Source: Nocardia concava NBRC 100430 (GTDB lineage Bacteria > Actinomycetota > Actinomycetes > Mycobacteriales > Mycobacteriaceae). Taken from it: a stretch of DNA of 45,711 nucleotides. This document shows positions 23,098-29,771 of this stretch, one piece after another. The first letter of the stretch is position 1. Every line of letters starts with the position of its first letter. The DNA lies in contig NZ_BAFX01000196.1 of assembly GCF_000308815.1 (NCBI RefSeq), positions 1-45,711 on the forward strand, read 5' to 3'. A program made the position numbers and the translations under genes. The notes under the pieces are model-generated. The model had not been told where the DNA came from and ran no database searches. It worked only from the letters and a program-made list of their open reading frames with translations.

Positions 23098-23736
23098 ATG
23101 GGACGACGAGCAATCACACGCACTGCCGCGGGTGCCGCCACCGCCATCGGAATCGGGGCGCTGACCCTGTTCGGGACGGGCACCGCCGGGGCCGAACCAG
23201 CCACGCTCACCTGGAACGGCAACGGCTCCCAGTACACCCACACGGTCAGCGACAGCACGCCCGCAGTAGGCGACACCATCACCGTCACCACGGCGTTCTA
23301 CCGCACCCAGAACCCGGACGAAACGTTCAACTGGTTCAAGGACTTCCACCCCTCGTGCCTGACCTACGTCACCGATTCCGCCAAGGTGACCGATGCCACC
23401 GGCACCCATCCGGTCGAGCCGTATCTCGAGATCAAACCCGATTACATCGCGGCCGATTTCACCACCGCCAATTTGAAGTTGGTCGCCAAGGCGGGCAGCA
23501 CCCCGTCACCGGTCTTCAGCGCGCAATACAAGGTCGGCGCATGCGCCACCGGCACCAGCCTGACAACCGGAATCGCATTCCTGTCGACCGCCGGGGCATC
23601 CGATTACTCCAAGAAGGGCCCCGCGATCACCGTCGGCGGCACGCCCGGCGGCGGCACCGACACCGGCAGCAGTGGCCTCGGGTCCGGCAGCAGCAGCCTG
23701 ACCTCGCTGTTCGGTGGTCTCGGCTCCAGCAAGTAG
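23098..23736 (+). CDS. Secreted protein with Gly/Ser tail
   Basis: This is a 212-residue exported protein. The signal peptide ends at about residue 32 (TAGA-EPAT). AAGGGAAA lies about eight bases before ATG 23098; the longer ORF to 23041 is not needed. The core (PAVGDTITVTTAFYR) reads like an Ig-fold or DUF11-type surface module with two Cys. The last 50 residues are Gly/Ser/Thr-rich and end LTSLFGGLGSSK. This tail resembles the end of the 29-residue peptide at 18310 (LTKILFSGSGGSKS) and shares GLGSS with the 19574 and 22008 proteins. Its function is unknown; location in the envelope is inferred. Confidence 0.85.
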   Translation: MGRRAITRTAAGAATAIGIGALTLFGTGTAGAEPATLTWNGNGSQYTHTVSDSTPAVGDTITVTTAFYRTQNPDETFNWFKDFHPSCLTYVTDSAKVTDATGTHPVEPYLEIKPDYIAADFTTANLKLVAKAGSTPSPVFSAQYKVGACATGTSLTTGIAFLSTAGASDYSKKGPAITVGGTPGGGTDTGSSGLGSGSSSLTSLFGGLGSSK

Positions 23737-23748
23737 AGCACCCGGAAA

Positions 23749-23785
23749 CATCGGCGGTGCAGCGGTTCACGCCGCACCGCCGATG
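23749..23785. terminator. GC-rich hairpin between convergent genes
   Basis: CATCGGCGGTGC (23749-23760) and GCACCGCCGATG (23774-23785) form a perfect 12-bp stem with a 13-base loop. It lies between the secreted protein gene and the convergent SMI1-like gene. No T-run is present, so it may end transcription in both directions only weakly. Confidence 0.55.
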
Positions 23786-23801
23786 CCGGTGGCGGTGGCG
23801 A

Positions 23802-24344
23802 TCAACGCAGGCATCTTCGATCCGCGAGCTCCTCGCCCAGGGCGTAGGCGATCGCGGAGGCCTCCAGCTCGGCCCAGGCGCCGAAGTCGGGGTAGGGCAG
23901 GTCCATTCCGGCCGTACAGTCCCAGCAGGCGCTCGGCCCGATCCCGGGCACAGTCGGGAACACCATCACGATGAACCGCTGTGCCGCAGCGGCTTTCCCG
24001 ATCAGCACCCGGCGATATCCGTGCGGCACGACGAGCGCGCTCGAGGCCTCGGCGGCGAAGTACATCTCTGCGAACGTCGAATCCCGCCGCCATTTCTCCC
24101 CCGCGCCGAGGTCCGCCGCGCCGTACAGTTGAATGGTCCCGAATCGCGGCCAGCCGTCGCACACCCGCAGGAAGTCACGGAACGCGCGATCGAAGCGCAC
24201 GCCGAGCCGCCGCTCGGCGGCCGCGACCACCGCATCGGACGCGGGCCGATTGGGCGGCAGCGCCATCCCCCGTTCACCGATGCGCTCGGCGGCCCGGTAC
24301 TGCACCTCGTACAACGAGCCCACCAGGGCTTTCCAATTCGTCAT
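23802..24344 (-). CDS. SMI1/KNR4 (SUKH) family protein
   Basis: This is a 180-residue cytoplasmic protein beginning MTNWKALVGSLYEVQ. The stretch LGVRFDRAFRDFLRVCDGWPRFG (about residues 46-68) is the typical SMI1/KNR4 signature in which a helix leads into a conserved Gly-Trp. AGGAAA lies before ATG 24344, so the upstream part of the longer ORF is left out. SUKH proteins are often immunity proteins of polymorphic toxins, but no toxin gene is next to it, so an orphan immunity or housekeeping role is equally possible. It is read opposite to the flanking secreted protein and LysR genes. Confidence 0.8.
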   Translation of the reverse strand: MTNWKALVGSLYEVQYRAAERIGERGMALPPNRPASDAVVAAAERRLGVRFDRAFRDFLRVCDGWPRFGTIQLYGAADLGAGEKWRRDSTFAEMYFAAEASSALVVPHGYRRVLIGKAAAAQRFIVMVFPTVPGIGPSACWDCTAGMDLPYPDFGAWAELEASAIAYALGEELADRRCLR

Positions 24345-24734
24345 CGTTTCCTGACGCCGGGGACGGATCTCGATCGGAGAAGATGCCGATACCGCTGGCC
24401 GTCCCCGGCTCCTCGCTACGGTTGCCAGCGGTACCGACATTGCCTCAGCACCACGTGAGGCGAGTACGAGCCCGGGGGAAGCGGAGGGCTCGCACATCTG
24501 GAGCCGACCGCCGCCGGGCAACGCTCTGCAATGGGCCAACCATCGATTCGGCTCGAATACGGAACGGACGCTTCCTGTTTCGACGATGGCGAATGCCCTG
24601 GAAAACGCTAGTGGACCCGGGCGCCGAAGAGAAATCATTGTTCACGGACCGTTGACAAGCGCGAATTGTCAATTACTGGGACCGTTCAGCGATAGGGTTC
24701 ATTTCAGACTGCGGATCGACCTAGACTGCGCGCC
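24345..24734. promoter_or_regulatory. Intergenic region before the second LysR gene
   Basis: This is 390 bp without a convincing gene. Its right part holds an exact LysR-type dyad (24652-24672) and the -10 element TAGACT (24722-24727), seven bases before the ATG, with ATTTCA about 20 bp further upstream. The left part (24345-24600) shows nothing I can name beyond the SMI1-like gene's RBS. Confidence 0.5.
24652..24672. promoter_or_regulatory. Exact LysR-type dyad before the second LysR gene
   Basis: TTGACAA-N7-TTGTCAA has perfect 7-bp arms. It lies 62-83 bp before the LysR start, the usual distance for LysR autoregulation. The arms are identical to the dyad at 20416-20436 although the spacers differ. 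Confidence 0.72.
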
Positions 24735-25685
24735 ATGGAAGTTCACACCCGTCAGTTGCAGTACTTCATCGCGGTAGCCGAGGAACTGAGCTTCACCCGC
24801 GCGGCGCAGCGACTGCATGTTTCGCAGCAGGGCTTGAGCACCCAGATCAAACAGCTCGAGCACGCGATGGACGTGGTGTTGTTCTCTCGGACCACCCGCA
24901 ATGTCGAACTGACGGCCGCGGGCGCGGTGTTCCTGCAGGATGTCCGAGGCGCGCTCACCGGCCTGGATGCCGCGGTCGAGCGGGCCCGCGCGGTGCACCG
25001 CGGTGAGCAGGACCGGCTGGTCCTAGGCGCATTGGAGGGGGCCGCGCTGACCCTGACCGAGCCGATGCTCTCGATGTTCCGCAAGCGCCACCCCGGAATC
25101 ACCGTGGAATTGCGCCACTTCACCTACGAGGACCCGTCGGCCGGTCTGATCACCGGCACGGTCGACGTGGCGATCGCCAGGCGCCCCTTCGTCGATGAGG
25201 GCATGCATTTCGAGACATTGTTCGCCGAGCCGCTCATGGCCATGGTCCCGACCAATCATCGACTCGCCGACCGCACCGAGGTATTCGTCGACGATTTGCT
25301 CGACGAGCCGTTGCTCGGGGCCACCACCAACGATCCCGTGTGGAATGCGTTCTGGGAGTTGGCCGCTTTCCGCGGCGGCGCCCCGGCACCCGTGGTGTCC
25401 CGATCGAATTCGCTGCTGGAGGAACTGCACAAGGTCGCCACCGGTGTCGGCATCGTCCTCACCGTAGCCTGCGCCCGCTGGATCCCGTTCCCGGGCGTAC
25501 GCCTGCTGCCGATCGTCGACGCCCCGCCCAACGAGGTGGCGGTCGCCTGGCGCGGGTCACAGGAATCGCCGCTGGTCCGCTCTTTCGTCGAGGTCGCTCG
25601 CGGCGTCCGCGACACCCACCCGGAGCTGGTCGCCAGCCTGCAGGAACCCGACTTCGCCGACTGCACGGTGCCGCCCCACCTCTGA
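24735..25685 (+). CDS. LysR-family transcriptional regulator (paralogue 2)
   Basis: This is a 316-residue LysR regulator, identical in its first 43 residues to the protein at 17238 and clearly paralogous throughout (shared RLVLG.LEGAALTLTEP, RRPFVD and DPVWNAFW). The winged helix is at about residues 1-65 and the effector domain from about 90. The promoter is leaderless in form and preceded by an exact dyad, so it probably controls itself and the secreted-protein genes to its left. Differences cluster in the effector domain (for example residues 140-230), which suggests a different signal. The gene closes the envelope-gene block begun by paralogue 1. Confidence 0.9.
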   Translation: MEVHTRQLQYFIAVAEELSFTRAAQRLHVSQQGLSTQIKQLEHAMDVVLFSRTTRNVELTAAGAVFLQDVRGALTGLDAAVERARAVHRGEQDRLVLGALEGAALTLTEPMLSMFRKRHPGITVELRHFTYEDPSAGLITGTVDVAIARRPFVDEGMHFETLFAEPLMAMVPTNHRLADRTEVFVDDLLDEPLLGATTNDPVWNAFWELAAFRGGAPAPVVSRSNSLLEELHKVATGVGIVLTVACARWIPFPGVRLLPIVDAPPNEVAVAWRGSQESPLVRSFVEVARGVRDTHPELVASLQEPDFADCTVPPHL

Positions 25686-25741
25686 TCGACGCCCCGGGCC
25701 ATCGGCCGAATCCGGCCGTGTGCGCACCCGGCCTCGGCCGA

Positions 25742-25779
25742 TTGACAATCCTACCCATTCCAAATACCGTCAGTATTTG
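25742..25779 (+). promoter_or_regulatory. Promoter with overlapping operator for the monooxygenase gene
   Basis: TTGACA (25742-25747), a 17-base spacer and TACCGT (25765-25770) form a good sigma-70-type promoter. The dyad CAAATAC-CGTCA-GTATTTG (25761-25779) covers the -10 element, so a bound repressor would block it. The start codon follows 33 bp later behind AAGGAGG. Confidence 0.6.
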
Positions 25780-25811
25780 AGTTCTACGGGTATCCAACAA
25801 GGAGGTTGGGG

Positions 25812-27293
25812 ATGGGCGCGTCGCGGCAGCCTCGCATTGTCATCATCGGGGCCGGGGTGTCCGGGATCGCCAGCGCTATCACATTGCAGCGCAATGGATT
25901 CCACGACTTCGTCATGTTGGAGAAGGGATCCGATGTCGGAGGCGTGTGGCATTGGAACCACTACCCCGGGTTGACCTGTGACGTGCCGTCGCAGCTGTAC
26001 CAGTTCGGGTTCGCGCCGAAGCCGGACTGGTCGCATGTCTTCGCGCCCGGGCCGGAGATTCAGCGGTATCTGGCCGATGTCGCCCGGCAGCACGGGCTGC
26101 TGCGGTCGCACGTGCGGCTGAATTCCGAGGTGGTGGCGGCGAACTTCACCGGCACCGAGTGGCACGTCGAGACGGCCGACGGGACCCGCTACGAGGCGGA
26201 CTTCGTGATCGCGGCGACCGGCGTGCTGCATCATCCCGCCGTGCCGGACATCCCGGGGCTCGGGGACTTCACCGGCGACCTGGTGCACACCGCGCGCTGG
26301 GACGATTCGCTGGCGACCGCCGGTCGGCGGATCGCGGTGCTCGGCACGGGATCGACCGGCGTGCAGGTGGTTTCGGCCCTGCAGCCCGAGGCGGCGCACA
26401 TCACCCACTTCGTGCGCAGCCCCCAGTGGGTGATCTGGGCTCCGATGCAGATTCCGCAGCCCGCGATCGTCGGCGCGGTACTGAGCAAGCTGCCGCAGGT
26501 CAATCGCGCGCTGTACCAGGCGGGCATGACCGGGGCCAAGCTGTTCACCGATGTGGTCACCCGGCCCAGCTGGCGGCGGCGCGCGGTCCAGGAGTACGCC
26601 CGCCTGAGCCTGCGCGCGCAGATCACCGAACCCGAACTGCGCGAACAACTCACGCCCGATTACGAGCCGCTGTGCAAGCGCCAGGTGCTGTCGGGCACCT
26701 ACTACCGTGCCCTGCGCGCCCGCAATGCCGAGCTGGTCACCACGGCCATCGACGCGGTGACCCCGACCGGCATCCGGACCGCCGACGGCCGCCACCACGA
26801 GGTCGACATGATCGTGCTGGCCACCGGATTCCGCGCCCACGACTACATGCGCCCGATGAATCTGACCGGGCGAGAGGGCATTTCGATCGACGATGCCTGG
26901 GAGAAGGGCCCGCGCGCCTACCGGATGACCGCGATTCCGGGCTTCCCCAACTTCTTCACGGTCCTCGGCCCGCACTCCCCCACCGGATCGATCCCGCTGC
27001 ACCATGCGGCCGAGGTGACGGCCCGCTACATCACCCGCTGGATTCAGCGTTGGAGCGCAGGCGAATTCGACACCGTCGAGGTCACCGAGGAAGCCACCGG
27101 CCGCTTCGAATCCGAGGTCGCCGAGGCCATGGGTCCGACGGTCTGGAACACCGGCTGCAACTCCTGGTATTTCACCGAAGGCGGCAGCATCGATCTCCTC
27201 CCCTTCGACCGCGCCACCATGGAATCCATGCTCGCCGACCCGGATCCGGCCGACTTCCACCTGCGCTCCGCGCCGAGCGGGGACCGCGTTTAG
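25812..27293 (+). CDS. Type I Baeyer-Villiger (flavin-containing) monooxygenase
   Basis: This is a 493-residue FAD/NADPH enzyme. The first Rossmann motif is GAGVSG near the N-terminus and the second is GTGSTG at about residue 180. Between them FTGDLVHTARWD fits the Baeyer-Villiger fingerprint FxGxxxHxxxW(P/D). A further ATGF lies near residue 340. Such enzymes insert oxygen beside a ketone to give an ester or lactone; the substrate here is unknown. ATG 25812 is chosen because AAGGAGG sits six bases upstream; the TTG at 25806 overlaps that distance. It converges with the thioesterase gene, with three bases between the stops. Confidence 0.92.
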   Translation: MGASRQPRIVIIGAGVSGIASAITLQRNGFHDFVMLEKGSDVGGVWHWNHYPGLTCDVPSQLYQFGFAPKPDWSHVFAPGPEIQRYLADVARQHGLLRSHVRLNSEVVAANFTGTEWHVETADGTRYEADFVIAATGVLHHPAVPDIPGLGDFTGDLVHTARWDDSLATAGRRIAVLGTGSTGVQVVSALQPEAAHITHFVRSPQWVIWAPMQIPQPAIVGAVLSKLPQVNRALYQAGMTGAKLFTDVVTRPSWRRRAVQEYARLSLRAQITEPELREQLTPDYEPLCKRQVLSGTYYRALRARNAELVTTAIDAVTPTGIRTADGRHHEVDMIVLATGFRAHDYMRPMNLTGREGISIDDAWEKGPRAYRMTAIPGFPNFFTVLGPHSPTGSIPLHHAAEVTARYITRWIQRWSAGEFDTVEVTEEATGRFESEVAEAMGPTVWNTGCNSWYFTEGGSIDLLPFDRATMESMLADPDPADFHLRSAPSGDRV

Positions 27294-27296
27294 CAG

Positions 27297-27743
27297 TCAG
27301 CGCGCATCGAAGATGGCGCAGGTCGTGGTGGCGTGGGCGTAGAGCTTGCCGTCCGCGACGCCGATGAGCTGCGCCTCGGCGGTGGCGATGGTGCGCCCGA
27401 CATGAATGGCCCGCCCGGTCGCGCGCAGCTTGCCGGTGTGGGCGAAGGCCGGGCGCACCAGATTCACATTGAGCTGGGCGGTGGTGTAGCCGGACCCGCC
27501 GGGCAGCCGCGTGCACACCGCCGAGCCGAGGGCAGAGTCCAGGAGGGTGGCCAGGTAGCCGCCGTGGACCGAGCCCATGGGGTTGTAGAGGTGTTCGCCG
27601 GTCTCGCCCTCGAAGATCGCCAGACCGGGTTCGGCGCCCACGAGTTCGAAGCCGAGGGTGGCGGAAATGGGCGGCTGGGGGCGGCGGCCGTCGATGATCG
27701 AACGCAGGAAGTCCAGGCCGGTTTCGGGGTTCTCGCTGTTCAC
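27297..27743 (-). CDS. PaaI-type hotdog thioesterase
   Basis: This is a 148-residue hotdog-fold protein. The motif HGGYLATLLDSALG (about residues 60-73) is that of the PaaI/4HBT group, in which the Asp or a near acidic residue activates water to cleave acyl-CoA thioesters. The GTG start at 27743 is preceded by TAGTTT and six bases (27744-27755), a leaderless promoter pattern. It is divergent from the HxlR regulator across 59 bp and a perfect palindrome, so it is the likely target of that regulator. The acyl-CoA substrate is unknown. Confidence 0.87.
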   Translation of the reverse strand: MNSENPETGLDFLRSIIDGRRPQPPISATLGFELVGAEPGLAIFEGETGEHLYNPMGSVHGGYLATLLDSALGSAVCTRLPGGSGYTTAQLNVNLVRPAFAHTGKLRATGRAIHVGRTIATAEAQLIGVADGKLYAHATTTCAIFDAR

Positions 27744-27776
27744 AAGGCCAAACTAGCGACGCCCCGCCAGCCGGGC

Positions 27777-27793
27777 GGTACGGAATCCGTACC
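27777..27793. promoter_or_regulatory. Perfect palindromic operator for the HxlR regulator
   Basis: GGTACGGA-A-TCCGTACC has 8-bp arms. It overlaps TACCAT (27790-27795), which lies seven bases before the HxlR ATG and looks like its -10 element. The position between thioesterase and HxlR genes suggests autoregulation and control of both. Confidence 0.72.
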
Positions 27794-27802
27794 ATCGTGT
27801 GC

Positions 27803-28456
27803 ATGAGTGGATACGGCCAGTTCTGTTCCATCGCACGGGCGCTGGAGGTGCTGGGTGAGCGGTGGAGCCTGCTGATCGTGCGTGAACTGCTGCTCGGTGA
27901 GCGGCGGTTCGGCGATGTCCAGCGCGGTATCCCGCGCATTTCGAAGACCATGCTGTCCACTCGGCTGAAGGAGTTGGAACGCGCCGGTGTCATCGCCCGC
28001 GACGACGACGGCTACGCGCTCACCGAGGCCGGCCTCGCCCTCACTCCGCTGCTGAAGGAACTCGGCGGCTGGGCGGCGCACTGGGATCCGCGCGGACTGC
28101 TGCCCGAGCATCTGGATCCCGACGCGCTGCTGTGGGATCTGCACCGGCGCCTCGTACCCGAAAACCTGCCCGCCGCACCGACTCTCGTCGAATTCCGGTT
28201 CACCGATCGCGACCCGAAGCCCTACTATCTGCTGGCCCGGCGACCCGACGTCACGGTCTGCGACGAGGACGGCGGCCACCCGGTCGCACTGCACATCGAG
28301 GCGAATCTCGATGCGCTGACCCGATATTGGCTCGGCGAGGTGAGCTGGGCGCACCTGCTGCGCGAGCACCTGATCACACTCACCGGGCCCAGCGACCTGC
28401 GCCGCGCCTTCCCGACCTGGTTCAGCGGATACCTGCTCGCCGCCGAGTCCGCGTGA
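27803..28456 (+). CDS. HxlR-family transcriptional regulator with C-terminal ligand-like domain
   Basis: This is a 217-residue protein. The N-terminal winged helix (about residues 1-90) has CSIARALEVLGERWSLLIVRELL and RISKTMLSTRLKELERAGV, typical of HxlR regulators. The C-terminal 115 residues resemble the SCP2-like extension found in longer actinobacterial HxlR proteins and may bind a hydrophobic ligand. The ATG at 27803 follows a TACCAT -10 element by seven bases, so the gene is probably leaderless; a GTG two codons earlier is possible. It probably represses itself and the divergent thioesterase via the palindrome at 27777-27793. Confidence 0.88.
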   Translation: MSGYGQFCSIARALEVLGERWSLLIVRELLLGERRFGDVQRGIPRISKTMLSTRLKELERAGVIARDDDGYALTEAGLALTPLLKELGGWAAHWDPRGLLPEHLDPDALLWDLHRRLVPENLPAAPTLVEFRFTDRDPKPYYLLARRPDVTVCDEDGGHPVALHIEANLDALTRYWLGEVSWAHLLREHLITLTGPSDLRRAFPTWFSGYLLAAESA

Positions 28457-28516
28457 GCGCCCGGCCCAGCAGCCAGGTATGTCCCCCGGCCCCCGTAGCC
28501 GCGTGAGCGCTGCCGG

Positions 28517-29749
28517 TCAGGACAGCAGCGCGCGGGCGTACCAGTCCTGGCCATCGGTGACACCGGGCAGCACGAAGAAGTAGCCGCCGCCGAAGGGCTG
28601 GACGTAGTCGGTCAAAGGCTCACCGGCCAAACGGGTTTGGATGGTCTCGAACTGACGTTGGATGTCCTGCTGGAAGCAGGTGAAGATGTGGCCGGTGGCG
28701 AGATTGCCGTTGGGGTCGACGCCCAGGTCGTAGTTGTAGGACCGGCGCAGCAGCTGCTGGTTGTCGGTCTCGGGCGTGCGCGGATTGGCCAGGCGGATGT
28801 GGGCGTCGGCGGGGATGACGGTGGCGTCGGGATCGGCGGCGTAGTCGGGGATGTCGAATTCCTTGGAGCCGTCCAGGGGCGCGCCGGATTCGCGGCGGCG
28901 GCCGAACATGTTCTCCTGCTCGGCAATCGAGACGCGGTCCCAGAATTCGACGAGCATGCGGATGAGCCGGACCACCTGATAGGTGCCGCCCTTGGTCCAG
29001 GCCGGTTCGTCGGCGGCGTCGACCCAGACCAGGTCGGCGGCGCTGGATCCGGTCGGATTGGCGGTGCCGTCCTTGAACCCGAGCAGGTTGCGCCCGGTGC
29101 CCGAGGGGCGCGGCGGGGAGTTGTAACCCTGGATCTTCCAGCGCAATTGGAGCGCGCCGCGGGTGTGGCGGGTGATGTCGCGAATGGCGTGGTGGACGGT
29201 GTCGGGGTTGTGGCCGCACAGCTGCAGCAGCACATCGCCGTGCATCCAGGCCGGGTCCGGGGAATCGTCGGGGAAGGTCCGCATCGGGGTCAGGTGCGCG
29301 GGCTTGCGATCGGCCAGCCCGAAGCGCTGGTCGAACAGGCTCGCGCCGACACCGGTGGTGATGGTCAGACCATCTGCCGGGATATCGGGGCCGAGCACCG
29401 CGCTGTCGGCGGGCGGGTGGCTCGGGCCCAGATCCTGCGGCGCGCCACCGGTGGTGAGAGCACGGGCGCGCACGGTGAGCGTCTTCATGAGCTCGGTGAG
29501 TTCCGCGCGATTGGCGGCGGTCACATCGAATGCGGCGAAGCACGAGGCGTTCTGGCGATCGGCGGGGGCCGGGGTGAGAATGCCCGCCTGGCGTTCCCCG
29601 TGGAACGGGTAGGCCGGGGTGAGGGCGGATTGCCCACCGGCGGAGGCGGCGTCGACCCGGGCCCCTTCGGCGAGCACACCCGCGGTCAGGGCGGTTCCGG
29701 CCGCGCCCGCGGCGGCGCCGGAGAGGAAGCGGCGGCGGCTGACAGTCAT
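28517..29749 (-). CDS. efeB: Tat-exported Dyp-type haem peroxidase EfeB
   Basis: This is a 410-residue protein. The N-terminus SRRRFLSGAAAG is a Tat signal. GFKDGT (about residue 225) is the conserved GxxDG motif of Dyp peroxidases, and the late part (GHIFTCFQQD, about residue 350) is family-like. EfeB is the haem-containing periplasmic member of the EfeUOB ferrous-iron uptake system. AAGGA lies before ATG 29749. It follows the efeUO gene after 22 bp on the same strand, so it is the second gene of the operon and shares its IdeR-like control. Confidence 0.93.
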   Translation of the reverse strand: MTVSRRRFLSGAAAGAAGTALTAGVLAEGARVDAASAGGQSALTPAYPFHGERQAGILTPAPADRQNASCFAAFDVTAANRAELTELMKTLTVRARALTTGGAPQDLGPSHPPADSAVLGPDIPADGLTITTGVGASLFDQRFGLADRKPAHLTPMRTFPDDSPDPAWMHGDVLLQLCGHNPDTVHHAIRDITRHTRGALQLRWKIQGYNSPPRPSGTGRNLLGFKDGTANPTGSSAADLVWVDAADEPAWTKGGTYQVVRLIRMLVEFWDRVSIAEQENMFGRRRESGAPLDGSKEFDIPDYAADPDATVIPADAHIRLANPRTPETDNQQLLRRSYNYDLGVDPNGNLATGHIFTCFQQDIQRQFETIQTRLAGEPLTDYVQPFGGGYFFVLPGVTDGQDWYARALLS

Positions 29750-29771
29750 GGTGGAAGTCCTTCGGTGAGAG

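Noticed and set aside
24345..24638. N-terminal extension of the SMI1-like gene
   Set aside because: The extra 98 residues look like random high-GC coding, and AGGAAA stands before the internal ATG at 24344.
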